Shown here: in pieces, positions 46,571 to 56,012 of the stretch
How the letters are laid out: the number at the start of each line of letters is the position of its first letter
How positions within the stretch are numbered: position 1 is the stretch's first letter
Assembly (NCBI RefSeq): GCF_040026395.1
Contig: NZ_CP157278.1
Coordinates: 5,208,001 to 5,272,000 of the forward strand
DNA from: Pedobacter lusitanus
Lineage (GTDB): Bacteria > Bacteroidota > Bacteroidia > Sphingobacteriales > Sphingobacteriaceae
Length of the DNA: 64,000 nt
Direction of reading: 5' to 3'
Program-made: the position numbers and the translations under genes
The notes under the pieces: generated by a model
The model's database searches: none
Told to the model about the DNA's origin: nothing
Seen by the model: only the letters and a program-made list of their open reading frames with translations

Positions 46571-48478
46571 TTAGTTCTGATTTTTTTTAATCAGATAGGT
46601 ACCGCTTGTATAAGTTAATTTTTCTGCTTTTCTGTCTTTACCTGCTGATATCCGTGTTGACTTTAGCCTGAACGTAACATTGAAATTCTTCGTTTTTTTA
46701 GTAAAGCTGAGCATTTCGGCAGGAAGAATATATTCGGGTGGATCTTCGTTTGTTGTTTTTCTTATATAAGGTTTTAACCTGGATTCATCTTTGAATACAT
46801 TTGACATCAGTTCTTTAAGGTTAAATAAGATTGTTTCATGATCAAGAGTGATCTGTAAAATACCTTCTTCCCCGGTATTGGTTTCGATCAGGGTTTTACC
46901 TACCACATAATGACCACGAACATCACTGTAATTTATATTGGTCTGATCAATAATGAAATCATATCCAATTACTTCCACGACTTCTGACTGTCTAATATTA
47001 AAATCATAAAACTGAGTTTCATCTTCATTTATTGAGCCTGGAGGATAGCGGTATCCCGAAAATTTCTTCAGCCCGAAATAGGTAACCAGCCAATTTATTC
47101 TCTGATTGCTTATTTCATATTTTGTATTCATGGTATGACCATAGGCATCCTTGAGTTTACTTAAAGAATCACTTACAGCTTTAAGATCCTGAGTTATATA
47201 AGGCTGGAAAATAGTTAAATCATTATGATTGATAAGATAATCTATGGTCGCAACAGCTCTGTTGCCGTCTTCTTTTGATGTTTTATTAATTCTTAAAAGC
47301 TGATTATTCTGGTAGGCGTGGTTTCTTTTGAAAATATCAATAAGGATAGTTTTTTGAGCATACCTTGAAACTGAGAAAGCACTTTGAGGGCCATATACTG
47401 ACAATATGGTAACCAGACACAGAGAGATCGGAATTACTTTTATATTTTGTTTTTTTGATACTAAAAAATAAATAGTAATAAATAACAGCCAGAATGCAAG
47501 AAGTATCAGGAAGTAACGGGGTTCAGTAATACCGTAAAGGAATATTCTTGTGCCTACTGCTATGAATAACAGGGTCAGGAGTGGTAGCATCAGAAAATAA
47601 AAAGTACGGGCAAAAGTTTTGATCCACTTGTTTTCTGCCTGTTCGCGTATTGGAAAAATAAGTAATAAAGAAAGTATACCGAAAACAGCATAACCAAGAA
47701 TTAAGTTGGATACCAGTCCTTTTGGTAACCTCCATTGAATTAATATTTTAATTTCGTAGGCCAGGAGGATCACAACATATAAAGTTGCGAGTGGGATCAA
47801 CACATATTGAGTGAAAATCTTTAGTCCTTTTGGATAGTTGAAATCCTGATTTAGCTTTGGGAAATCGTTGGGAACACCAGCGAGGAAAAATAACGTATTA
47901 AAGAGACCCGTTATACAAACCCAGAGAATAGCAAAAGTATCTGATTTAAAATCAACACTAAATAAAAGGTTCATCGCACCTATTGCAGCAGCAATCCCTG
48001 CGAAAAGTACAGCACTGTAAAATGCACTGGTTAAAAAATTCAGAAACAGTGTCTTATTGAATTGCCAGAAACCTTGTATAGAATCCTGCTTAATGAATGC
48101 AGAGAAAGCAACGAGTAAATGTCCTGCAAGTGCCAGTAAGAAAAATCTGATATAATCGGCACTGTTTACCAGTGGGTTAAGGATGAAAATAAGAGATATG
48201 GCCAAACAGGCTGCGATCAGTTTAAAAAGTAAGAGTTGTGATTTCCTGAAACCTTTACTTTCACAAAATAAAGTAGTAGCCAGACTGATCACCAGGCCCA
48301 GGCTTGAAGTCATTAGTACCCTGATGCACCAACTCTCTTTTAAATAATTAAGATTATTCAGTTCTATGTAAGCAATTGACGCTATAGTTCCTGTGAATGC
48401 GAACAGCATTTCAAAAGGGAAGCGTTTGAATGTTGCTGCAATATTTTGTCTTAAGTTTTTAAGAGAAGGGAATATCAT
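46571..48478 (-). CDS. DUF4153 multi-pass membrane protein
   Basis: The 635-residue protein has about twelve hydrophobic spans in residues 20-390 (for example LLVAFSAFI, LILGYAVFGILSLLLIFPI). A soluble C-terminal part of 240 residues contains YLINHNDLTIFQPYI and KKFSGYRYPPG. This is the DUF4153 family, widespread in Bacteroidota, and no function is established. It converges with the HTTM gene with a 32-base gap. Confidence 0.82.
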   Translation of the reverse strand: MIFPSLKNLRQNIAATFKRFPFEMLFAFTGTIASIAYIELNNLNYLKESWCIRVLMTSSLGLVISLATTLFCESKGFRKSQLLLFKLIAACLAISLIFILNPLVNSADYIRFFLLALAGHLLVAFSAFIKQDSIQGFWQFNKTLFLNFLTSAFYSAVLFAGIAAAIGAMNLLFSVDFKSDTFAILWVCITGLFNTLFFLAGVPNDFPKLNQDFNYPKGLKIFTQYVLIPLATLYVVILLAYEIKILIQWRLPKGLVSNLILGYAVFGILSLLLIFPIREQAENKWIKTFARTFYFLMLPLLTLLFIAVGTRIFLYGITEPRYFLILLAFWLLFITIYFLVSKKQNIKVIPISLCLVTILSVYGPQSAFSVSRYAQKTILIDIFKRNHAYQNNQLLRINKTSKEDGNRAVATIDYLINHNDLTIFQPYITQDLKAVSDSLSKLKDAYGHTMNTKYEISNQRINWLVTYFGLKKFSGYRYPPGSINEDETQFYDFNIRQSEVVEVIGYDFIIDQTNINYSDVRGHYVVGKTLIETNTGEEGILQITLDHETILFNLKELMSNVFKDESRLKPYIRKTTNEDPPEYILPAEMLSFTKKTKNFNVTFRLKSTRISAGKDRKAEKLTYTSGTYLIKKNQN

Positions 48479-48669
48479 AGGTTGAAGTATTTTATCAAAG
48501 GTATTTAAAATCGGAGAGACTCTTTCGTATTTCTGTTTGTGTGATCAAAAGCCGTACAAAAGAGATAATTTAACTAATAAGTTACTCTGCTGATAGAATA
48601 AACCAAGAATTATTTTGTAACTAAATAAGAATGTTTAAATTGGATTTATTGAATATAAAAGGATCATTT

Positions 48670-49149
48670 ATGGCTAAAACACATCAATATAAGACAACCC
48701 TTGTATGGGCAGGAAATAAAGGTTCAGGAACGATGGATTACAGGTCATATGATAGAGATTTTATAGTTTCTATAGACCAGAAGACTGATATACTGGGTTC
48801 CTCCGATTCTGCTTTTCTAGGGGATAAAACCAAACATAATCCTGAGGATTTGCTGGTTTCTTCTATATCATCCTGTCATATGCTCTGGTATCTTCACCTA
48901 TGTTCTCAAAATGATATTATAGTTATGGACTATACGGATGAAGCAATAGGGATAATGACTGAGAATGCAGATGGAAGTGGACAATTTACAGAGGTCATCT
49001 TACAACCTGTAGTTCTGATAATTGATGAAGCAAAGCATGAAAAAGCAATTAGCTTACATGCGGAGGCGCGTAAAATGTGCTTTATTGCAAATTCATGCAA
49101 TTTTCCAATTAAACACCTTCCTAAGTGTATTGTTGAGCCTAAACGCTAG
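48670..49149 (+). CDS. OsmC family protein
   Basis: The 159-residue OsmC/Ohr-fold protein starts at the ATG at 48670 (the upstream ATG at 48631 adds a non-conserved leader). It has TKHNPEDLLVSSISSCHMLWYLHLC with a likely redox Cys, and the second motif EARKMCFIANSCNFPIKH. Family members reduce hydroperoxides with thiol partners and act in osmotic or oxidative stress. The two conserved thiols support an active enzyme, but substrate preference is unknown. Confidence 0.88.
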   Translation: MAKTHQYKTTLVWAGNKGSGTMDYRSYDRDFIVSIDQKTDILGSSDSAFLGDKTKHNPEDLLVSSISSCHMLWYLHLCSQNDIIVMDYTDEAIGIMTENADGSGQFTEVILQPVVLIIDEAKHEKAISLHAEARKMCFIANSCNFPIKHLPKCIVEPKR

Positions 49150-49167
49150 TAAAGAATGAAATAAATA

Positions 49168-49347
49168 TTGAATAAAGACGTGATTAAAAGAAAAGATATT
49201 TCTTCAATTATTACCGGCCAGATGGTAGAAATCCCAGAGGGAAGCATTGAATTGAGGAATGACAGAACAAAACAGAAATGGGTAGTTGAGATAAAATCTT
49301 TTTTACTTGCTAAATTTCCGGTAACGCAAATAAAAAAAACAAGCTAA
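49168..49347 (+). pseudogene. Truncated formylglycine-generating-enzyme-like (SUMF1) gene remnant
   Basis: A 59-residue frame begins with TTG at 49168. Residues 18-52 read GQMVEIPEGSIELRN...VEIKSFLLAKFPVT, the normal beginning of FGE/SUMF1-domain proteins in this phylum. The frame then stops (IKKTS). Intact members run for another 200 residues or more, with the WxxA and RGGS blocks, which are absent. No later fragment is seen before the peptidase gene. It is either a decayed gene or a very short peptide; decay is more likely. Confidence 0.5.
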
Positions 49348-49398
49348 TAGCTGTAGTTTATCCATTTTTATCAATAAGAGTTTAAAATAAATAATCTG

Positions 49399-50775
49399 AT
49401 GAAATTAAAATTAATTCTCCCTGTTCTGCTGTTCGCAAATCAGCTGTATGCTCAGGACTCACTGACCATACGCAAAATTTATGATGAAGCTCTGGTTAAT
49501 GGTAAATGTTATGAAAATCTGCGTTATCTCTGCAAGGAAATTGGCCCGCGTTTAAGTGGCTCTGATAATGCCGGGAAATCTGTGATATGGAGTAAGAAGC
49601 TGATGGAGAGCTACGGTTTTGATAAAGTCTATCTGCAGGAGGTTATGGTACCGCACTGGGTAAGAGGCGCAAAGGAAACCGCTTTTATCATAGACGGGAA
49701 AAATCGTATTTCAGTGCCTATAGCTGCATTAGGAATGAGTGTTGCTACGCCTAAAGAAGGGCTTACGGCAAATATTATTGAAGTGCACAGTATTAAAGAA
49801 GTAGAAGAGCTTGGTGAGAAAGTTATAAAAGGTAAAATAGTTTTTTTTAACCGTCCGTTTGACGAAAGAATGGTTAATACTGGTGAAGCATATGGAGCAT
49901 CAGGAGATCAGCGTTTTATGGGGCCGTCAATAGCTGCTAAATATGGTGCTGTTGGTGTGATTGTTCGCTCGTTGACTGGAAATCTTGATGATTATCCGCA
50001 TACTGGTGCTACATTATTTGATAAGGACGGTAAAAATATACCAGCTGCAGCTATATCAACTAAGGGTGCTGATAAGTTAAGTGCTATGCTGAAAATGCGT
50101 AAACTGCCCCTGGTTAAATTCTATTTTAAGCAGGCTTGTCAAATGCTTCCTGATGTGGTATCATATAACGTTATTGGTGAATTAACCGGAATTGAGCATC
50201 CCGATAAATTCATTACAGTTGGAGGGCATTTGGATTCGTGGGATCTGGCCGAAGGAGCACATGATGATGGTACGGGTGTTTTACAATCGGCAGAGGTACT
50301 TCGTATATTCAAGGCTATGAGTTACCGCCCTAAAAATTCTGTTCGTGCCGTGTTTTTTATGAACGAAGAAAATGGGAACAGAGGAGGAAAGAAGTATGCT
50401 GAGCTTGCTGCTCAGAATAAAGAAGAGCATATAGCAGCAATTGAAACAGATGCTGGAGGTTTTACTCCACGTGGTTTCAGCTTTGAGGATGTGTCAAATG
50501 ATTTGATGAAGAAACTTAGTGCTCGATGGAAGCCTTTATTGGAGCCTTATGAAATTGACAGACTGATAGCCGGTCATTCAGGTACTGATATAGGGCCGTT
50601 GAAGGATAAGCGTCCAGGGGTTGTTCTGATTGGTTTCAGACCTGATTCACAAAGATATTTTGATGTCCATCATTCTTCAAATGATGTTTTTGAAAATGTA
50701 AACAAACGTGAACTTGAGCTGGGGGCAGCGGGAATGGCAACTCTGGTGTATTTAATAGATCAGCATGGCCTGTAG
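49399..50775 (+). CDS. M28 family metallopeptidase (carboxypeptidase Q-like)
   Basis: The 458-residue exported peptidase has a signal peptide ending YAQ near residue 19. A PA-type domain (about residues 120-240, with GAVGVIVRSL) is inserted before the zinc domain. Zinc ligands are visible in order: VGGHLDSWD (His), GAHDDGTG (Asp), NEENGN (Glu pair), ETDAGG (Asp) and FDVHHSSNDVFE (His). It should cleave amino acids from peptides in the periplasm. The substrate is not predictable. Confidence 0.92.
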   Translation: MKLKLILPVLLFANQLYAQDSLTIRKIYDEALVNGKCYENLRYLCKEIGPRLSGSDNAGKSVIWSKKLMESYGFDKVYLQEVMVPHWVRGAKETAFIIDGKNRISVPIAALGMSVATPKEGLTANIIEVHSIKEVEELGEKVIKGKIVFFNRPFDERMVNTGEAYGASGDQRFMGPSIAAKYGAVGVIVRSLTGNLDDYPHTGATLFDKDGKNIPAAAISTKGADKLSAMLKMRKLPLVKFYFKQACQMLPDVVSYNVIGELTGIEHPDKFITVGGHLDSWDLAEGAHDDGTGVLQSAEVLRIFKAMSYRPKNSVRAVFFMNEENGNRGGKKYAELAAQNKEEHIAAIETDAGGFTPRGFSFEDVSNDLMKKLSARWKPLLEPYEIDRLIAGHSGTDIGPLKDKRPGVVLIGFRPDSQRYFDVHHSSNDVFENVNKRELELGAAGMATLVYLIDQHGL

Positions 50776-50802
50776 CTTTTTGTCGAACAAATTATCTTGA
50801 AC

Positions 50803-50839
50803 AAAAAAAAGCCATCAGATTAATCTGATGGCTTTTTTT
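50803..50839. terminator. Bidirectional terminator between peptidase and tRNA-Pro
   Basis: GCCATCAGATTA and TAATCTGATGGC pair almost without a loop, flanked by A8 and T7 runs. It terminates the peptidase gene on the plus strand and, on the minus strand, tRNA-Pro directly after its 3' end at 50843. Confidence 0.92.
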
Positions 50840-50842
50840 AAG

Positions 50843-50916
50843 TCGGGGTGGCAGGATTCGAACCTACGACCTCCTGCTCCCAAAGCAGGCGCGATACCGG
50901 GCTACGCTACACCCCG
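50843..50916 (-). tRNA. tRNA-Pro (anticodon TGG)
   Basis: On the minus strand the acceptor stem CGGGGTG pairs with CACCCCG, with discriminator A. The anticodon stem CCTGC/GCAGG holds the loop TTTGGGA with TGG, which reads CCN proline codons. The T arm contains GGTTCGAATCC. The genomic sequence after the discriminator lacks CCA, so it is added after transcription. Confidence 0.97.
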
Positions 50917-51092
50917 AACTTGATCAACATCTCATGTTATAAATAACCTTCTTTGTTGTTGGGATTGCAAAAGTACAATAATATATTTAGTGAGCAAATT
51001 TATTTTTCATTTTTATGAAGAAATTTTGAAAAAATAAAACTCTCAATTTTTTGTTCTTATAGTAAGGCCTTCATTATTTGTTTGTTAATGCT

Positions 51093-52118
51093 TTATATGG
51101 AATTCCTCAAAGTAACTCTAAATGGAATTTGTATACGTTCTGTTGAATTGTCAAGCAGTAATTCGGCAGCTTTTTCCCCCATCATTTTAAAATCAGTGGA
51201 GATTGTTGTGATTCCATCCAGTATAATTTTTTTAATTGGGGTTTCATTATAACTGATTACCCCGATATCTTTTCCAACCTTGAAATTTCCTTCAATGATT
51301 TTCTCTATCAAAATTACCAGATCGTCTTCGGCAAGATTGATATAAACAGATCCGGGTTCAATCTTATGGTGATCAAGACTACTGATTACCTCATTTTTGA
51401 AATTATTTTTTTGACAAAAACGGAGAAACCCGAGTAAAATTTTCTTTGAGTAGTAAGTATTTTGAGGGAAAATCAGTCTGAGCATACGGTATCCGGATAA
51501 TCTTTCTCTCAATTGTTCCAATGCAGAATAGATATCCTCTTCAAAGTTTTCATATACTGCTCCGAATTCTCCAGTTACGCCTTCGGCAAGCTTGTCCATT
51601 AAAATCAGCTTTTCTTTGGCTATAGTATTAATGAGTTTATATCCCATCTCTCTGTTTTCATAGAAATGTGGGATAATTACACATTTTGCATAGTGATCAA
51701 TTTTTTCCTGAAGCAGATTTTTAAAAACATTAAAATCGTTGTTATAGATATAAAAATCAATGGCAGCTTCGTTTCCAAGGGTCGAAGCAAAAGCATCATA
51801 GATAATCTTTTTATGTATACTGAGCTTATTAAAAAGTAGTAATACTTTTACCGGTCTTTGAAATTGTGTATGGACAATAAAAAAACCTTTACCGGCAACA
51901 GACTGTACCAATCCCATTCTTTTCAGCTCATTATAAGCCCTTTCTATAGTGCTTCTAGCGGTTTCCAGTGCATAGCTAAACTCATTAATTGATGGGAGTA
52001 CATCATTCTTTCTTATCTGTCCGGACTGGATACCCTGGAGGATTGAATTGATCAGTTGCAAATACTTAGGTGTAATAGAGTACGCATCAATCTTTGCAAT
52101 TTTCAGGATGTTGTTCAT
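51093..52118 (-). CDS. GntR family regulator with LacI-like effector domain
   Basis: The 341-residue regulator has a GntR winged helix at residues 12-77 (YLQLINSILQGIQSGQIRKNDVLPSINEF and ARSTIERAYNELKRMGLV). Residues about 85-341 resemble a periplasmic-binding-protein type effector domain with VISYNETPIKKIILDGITTIS, as in sugar-responsive regulators. The target genes are not adjacent. A perfect inverted repeat lies upstream of the gene (52204-52227) and may be its own operator. Confidence 0.88.
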   Translation of the reverse strand: MNNILKIAKIDAYSITPKYLQLINSILQGIQSGQIRKNDVLPSINEFSYALETARSTIERAYNELKRMGLVQSVAGKGFFIVHTQFQRPVKVLLLFNKLSIHKKIIYDAFASTLGNEAAIDFYIYNNDFNVFKNLLQEKIDHYAKCVIIPHFYENREMGYKLINTIAKEKLILMDKLAEGVTGEFGAVYENFEEDIYSALEQLRERLSGYRMLRLIFPQNTYYSKKILLGFLRFCQKNNFKNEVISSLDHHKIEPGSVYINLAEDDLVILIEKIIEGNFKVGKDIGVISYNETPIKKIILDGITTISTDFKMMGEKAAELLLDNSTERIQIPFRVTLRNSI

Positions 52119-52203
52119 ATTTAATGACGATTCTTTTGTAGATACAATCTAAAGAAATACCACCCGACTCAGAAATTTAGAAAATAAATTTGCTCACGGA
52201 AGA

Positions 52204-52227
52204 CTTATAACTCTCTATAGTTATAAG
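52204..52227. promoter_or_regulatory. Perfect palindrome upstream of the GntR gene (candidate operator)
   Basis: CTTATAACT at 52204-52212 and AGTTATAAG at 52219-52227 are exact inverted repeats with a 6-base spacer. The site lies 86 bases before the GntR start codon and about 200 bases before the small lipoprotein gene, in the divergent region. The size and symmetry suit a dimeric regulator. Confidence 0.55.
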
Positions 52228-52425
52228 AGTTTTTATAGCGTATTTAAAATTATCAATAGGTTATACTCGTCCGTATGTGTTTTGCAGTGAGCTTATTGAC
52301 TTGTCAGGATGAAGAAGCTTCTTTCCGGTTCAAACATTTTTTATGATTAATCCTTCATGTGGTCTTTATGTCTTAAGGATATAGGTTAAAAAAAACAGGT
52401 TAAAAATCAATTAAAACACACAGAC

Positions 52426-52560
52426 ATGAAAACATTTAGAAATCTAATGCTACTGACAGCAGTAGTGTCGTTATTAAGTTCCTGTATTGTACAGGATCGG
52501 GGTGAGTACAGATATCATAGAAGACATTATCACGGTGGTTACTGGTACAGAGGATATTAA
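52426..52560 (+). CDS. Tiny lipoprotein (44 residues)
   Basis: The frame begins with MKTFRNLMLL and a lipobox ending at Cys20 (SLLSSC). The mature part is only about 25 residues, rich in His, Tyr, Arg and Gly (HRRHYHGGYWYRGY). The signal peptide is well formed, which argues for a real gene. It could bind metal or polyanions through its His/Arg-rich tail, but this is speculation. It lies between the GntR palindrome and the TonB receptor gene. Confidence 0.65.
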   Translation: MKTFRNLMLLTAVVSLLSSCIVQDRGEYRYHRRHYHGGYWYRGY

Positions 52561-52766
52561 TTTATGGCCAAGGTCAACAAAATAATTAAACATGATATCC
52601 AGGGTGTAAAACCCATTGGATGATATAAAAAAGAGCGATATGTTATATTGCGGTATTTTTTTTAAGAGAAAAATGGCCGGGATATAGCGTGTCGCTTTTT
52701 TAATTTTTCAAGTGCTGCTGTAACCTTTTACCAGCTAAGTCATCTTAAAGACATATCCTTTCAAAG

Positions 52767-55226
52767 ATGAAAAAACTAACCATCCGCATTCTGGCTTGCG
52801 TGTTTAGCCTTTTTACAATTTCAGCAGCAAGTGCACAAATCAGTAATAATGCCGGTAAACTTAGTGGCAAAGTTCTGGATGAAAAACATATTAATCAATC
52901 TTATGTATCTGTTAGTCTGTTAGCCGCAAAAGATTCAACACTAATCAAGGGTTCCATTACAGACGATAATGGAAGTTATCTTTTTGAACGCTTGCCGGAG
53001 GGACAATATCTTGTTGCTTTTAATATGATTGGTTATGCGAGGGTTTTCAAGGGACCATATGCTATCAATGCGTCACATCAAATCTATAACATAGATAATG
53101 TAGAACTGGTGCCAACCTCTAAACAACTTAATAGTGTCAGTATTGTTGCCCGTAAACCTTTGATAGAAAGACAAATTGATAAGACGGTACTCAACGTAGA
53201 AAACAGTGTTTTAGCAGCAGGTAATACTGCTTTGGAAATCCTGGAAAAAGCCCCTGGCGTGAGTGTAGATAAAGATGGAAATGTTAGCCTTAGAGGCAAA
53301 GCTGGTGTAACTGTCATGCTGGATGGAAAACCCACTTATCTTTCCAATGAACAATTGGCTAATCTGTTGCGCTCTACGGAAGGAAATGCCATACAGTCCA
53401 TTGAATTGATCACCAACCCATCGGCTAAGTATGATGCAGCCGGAAACTCAGGAATTATTAATATTAAACTGAAGAAAAACAGAAATTATGGTACAAATGG
53501 CTCAGTAACTGCCGGGGCTGGGTATGGCAGATATTATAAAACCAATGGAGGATTGTCGCTTAATCACAGGGAGAAAAAATTCAATGCATTTGGAGAACTT
53601 AACTATGGGAAAAATAAAAGGTTTCATGATCTGAATATTGACCGGGTAAATAATACAGCTACCGATCAGACCTTCTTCAGACAGACCAGCTCCCAGATAG
53701 GCCTCAGAGAAAATTATAATTATAAAGCAGGTGTTGATTATTTTATCAATGATAAAAATACTATCGGTGTAGCAGTAAATGGATACAGAAGTACAGGAAA
53801 TAACAATGACACAAAGGTTTTAACATTGATAGGGAGTCAGCCATTGAAAACAGATTCATCAGTTATGGCTAGTAATCCCAATCAGTATAAGTATTCAGGT
53901 ATAACATATAACATGAATTATAAAGGAGTTCTAGATACTGCCGGTCAGGAAATTTCGGCTGATGCTGATTATTCCAGATATAGCGGACTGCAAAATTCAG
54001 AATACAATAATATCTATCTGAACGCTGATGGTCAGCCATCCAGAGCGCCCTATATATTTAAAAACAGGACACCATCATTGGTGAAGATACTGGCAGCAAA
54101 AGTTGATTATACTCTGCCTCTGAGTAAAAAAATGAAACTGGAGACCGGACTGAAAAGTAGTAAAGTCAGTACGGATAACGTTTCTTCTTTTGAAAATTTC
54201 CTGAACAATAACTGGCAGAGCGATCTGACCCGCAGTGATCACTTTATTTATGATGAAAATATAAATGCAGGTTATATTAATCTGAACCGTGAATTTACAG
54301 GTTTGACTGTGCAGTTAGGTTTAAGGGCAGAACAAACTAATTCTAAAGGAAACTCGGTACCTAAACAACAGGTTTCTAACCGTCATTATTTTGATCTGTT
54401 TCCTAGTATTTTTGTAAATCGTGTCCTTTCAAAAAATCATGAGGTTGGATTCTCTTACAGCAGAAGAATTGATCGTCCGGATTATGAAGATTTAAACCCT
54501 TTTGTATATTTCGTAGATCTTTATACCTACAGCATGGGAAATCCATTTTTGAATCCCCAATATACGAATTCGTTTGAAGTCTCTTATTCTTATAAAAAAA
54601 CAATAAATGCAACGCTTGGATATAGTCATACCAACGATGCGATCTCAAGAGTGCTCGTTTCCGATACGATAAAGAAAACGCTGTTTATATCCTCTCAGAA
54701 TCTTGCACAGAAAAAATCGTATAGTTTGAATATCAATTCGCCTTTAACTTTGTTTAAATGGTGGACTACCAATAATAATCTTACAATTTTTTATAATGAA
54801 TTCAGTACACCAAATCTTCTTGGCGTACCTTATAAAGGAGGAAAAACGGCATTCAATTTTAATAGTAATCAAACTATCACATTAAACAGTACAACTAATT
54901 TTGAACTTTCTGGTTTTTATCGCTCTGCCCAGGTAGACGGAACCCTATCGGTCAAACCTATATATGGTATCGATTTGGGGATCAGTAAATCATTTATGGA
55001 AAAAAAGCTGAATATAAAATTAGCTGCCAATGACGTTTTTAACTTGCAAAAATTCAGAATTACCAGTGCTATCCCATCGCAGATCTATTCTGTAAATGAA
55101 AAAAGTGAAACCAGAGTTTTCCGTTTGACCTGTAGTTACAGATTTGGTAGTACAGCAATTAAAGGTGCCCGTCAGCGTTCAAAAGGCAGTTCAGAAGAAG
55201 AAAATCGTGTTAAATCAGGAGGATAG
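52767..55226 (+). CDS. TonB-dependent receptor-like outer-membrane protein with CarboxypepD_reg domain
   Basis: The 819-residue protein has a signal peptide (residues 1-23). A carboxypeptidase-regulatory-like domain follows (residues 30-115; GKLSGKVLDEKHINQSYVSVSLL), then a plug (about 125-225; APGVSVDKDGNVSLRGKAGVTVMLDG). The rest is a large barrel of the OMP_b-brl_3 type, ending in LTCSYRFG and a short Lys/Arg-rich tail. No SusC signature is present, so it is not a SusC. The substrate is unknown, and no lipoprotein partner of SusD type is adjacent. Confidence 0.88.
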   Translation: MKKLTIRILACVFSLFTISAASAQISNNAGKLSGKVLDEKHINQSYVSVSLLAAKDSTLIKGSITDDNGSYLFERLPEGQYLVAFNMIGYARVFKGPYAINASHQIYNIDNVELVPTSKQLNSVSIVARKPLIERQIDKTVLNVENSVLAAGNTALEILEKAPGVSVDKDGNVSLRGKAGVTVMLDGKPTYLSNEQLANLLRSTEGNAIQSIELITNPSAKYDAAGNSGIINIKLKKNRNYGTNGSVTAGAGYGRYYKTNGGLSLNHREKKFNAFGELNYGKNKRFHDLNIDRVNNTATDQTFFRQTSSQIGLRENYNYKAGVDYFINDKNTIGVAVNGYRSTGNNNDTKVLTLIGSQPLKTDSSVMASNPNQYKYSGITYNMNYKGVLDTAGQEISADADYSRYSGLQNSEYNNIYLNADGQPSRAPYIFKNRTPSLVKILAAKVDYTLPLSKKMKLETGLKSSKVSTDNVSSFENFLNNNWQSDLTRSDHFIYDENINAGYINLNREFTGLTVQLGLRAEQTNSKGNSVPKQQVSNRHYFDLFPSIFVNRVLSKNHEVGFSYSRRIDRPDYEDLNPFVYFVDLYTYSMGNPFLNPQYTNSFEVSYSYKKTINATLGYSHTNDAISRVLVSDTIKKTLFISSQNLAQKKSYSLNINSPLTLFKWWTTNNNLTIFYNEFSTPNLLGVPYKGGKTAFNFNSNQTITLNSTTNFELSGFYRSAQVDGTLSVKPIYGIDLGISKSFMEKKLNIKLAANDVFNLQKFRITSAIPSQIYSVNEKSETRVFRLTCSYRFGSTAIKGARQRSKGSSEEENRVKSGG

Positions 55227-55244
55227 GCTCATAGCTATTCTCCT
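55217..55244. terminator. Hairpin between TonB receptor and Lrp genes
   Basis: AGGAGGATAG and CTATTCTCCT pair with one G-T, followed by TTAAATT. It overlaps the receptor stop region and sits between convergent genes. Confidence 0.45.
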
Positions 55245-55249
55245 TTAAA

Positions 55250-55714
55250 TTATAATGGTAATCCAATTTCAGCCTTTGCCTGCGAAATGACCAGTGAGCT
55301 ATGTACATTACCAACATGATCAAGCGGAGCAATTTTCTGACGTAGAAAAGCATTATAAGCATGCATATCTGGAATGATGATCTTTAACATAAAATCATAT
55401 TTTCCTGTAATATGATAACATTCCAGAATCTCGGGGTACGAGATGACAGTTTTCTGAAATGAAGCTAATGCATCTTCACTATGACTGGTCAGAGCAATCT
55501 GAGGAAATGCAATCAGGGAGGTAGTTATTTTCTCCCTGTCCAGTACAGCAACATATTTTTTGATATATCCCATTTCTTCCAGTCGTTTTCTCCGGTCAAA
55601 AATCGGAGAAATTGTTCTGTTGAGATGATGCGCAAGTTCTTTATTGGTTAGTCTTCCATTTTCCTGCAGAAGATTTAATATTCCCAAATCAGTAGGATCT
55701 AAATGCGAACTCAT
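55250..55714 (-). CDS. Lrp/AsnC family transcriptional regulator
   Basis: The 154-residue regulator has an N-terminal helix-turn-helix (residues 5-55; LDPTDLGILNLLQENGRLTNKELAHHL and a recognition helix ending RRKRLEEMGYI). The C-terminal RAM/ligand domain has YHITGKYDFMLKIIIPD. Such proteins bind amino acids and control uptake or metabolism genes. The likely targets are the convergent receptor or the porin upstream, but no proof is visible. A long inverted repeat lies about 160 bases upstream of the start. Confidence 0.9.
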   Translation of the reverse strand: MSSHLDPTDLGILNLLQENGRLTNKELAHHLNRTISPIFDRRKRLEEMGYIKKYVAVLDREKITTSLIAFPQIALTSHSEDALASFQKTVISYPEILECYHITGKYDFMLKIIIPDMHAYNAFLRQKIAPLDHVGNVHSSLVISQAKAEIGLPL

Positions 55715-55876
55715 ATGTCAGATTATTTGGCTTAGTGTAATATTATTAGCAGGTTGATGATAAGCCAAATATAAAGTATTTCGTGATTGAATGGGAAATA
55801 ACTGATACAAAAAATATGATGTAGAATAGGATAGTGTATTGCTCTGTATAAGCAATGAGTTGATAAAACGATTTTT

Positions 55877-55957
55877 AATACCTTAAACTTCCCCTCTGAT
55901 CATAATTTAATAACCGGAATTTTTCTGCATTATGCGCTGCAACTCGTTTAAGGTATT
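55877..55957. repeat. 12-bp inverted repeat with 57-base spacer upstream of the Lrp gene
   Basis: AATACCTTAAAC at 55877-55888 and GTTTAAGGTATT at 55946-55957 are exact complements. The spacer holds TGATCAT and TTTAATAACC sequences. It lies between the porin and the Lrp gene, both on the minus strand, so it could be a DNA-looping operator or a fold in the transcript end. Confidence 0.45.
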
Positions 55958-56012
55958 TATAACTGATCAGGATAAAACCCACCAGGCTTTTGACAGGAAA
56001 TTAATCAGATTC

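Noticed and set aside
52741..52769. CATCTT/AAGATG pairing over the TonB receptor start codon
   Set aside because: Only 6 bp with an 17-base loop; too weak to call a regulatory structure.
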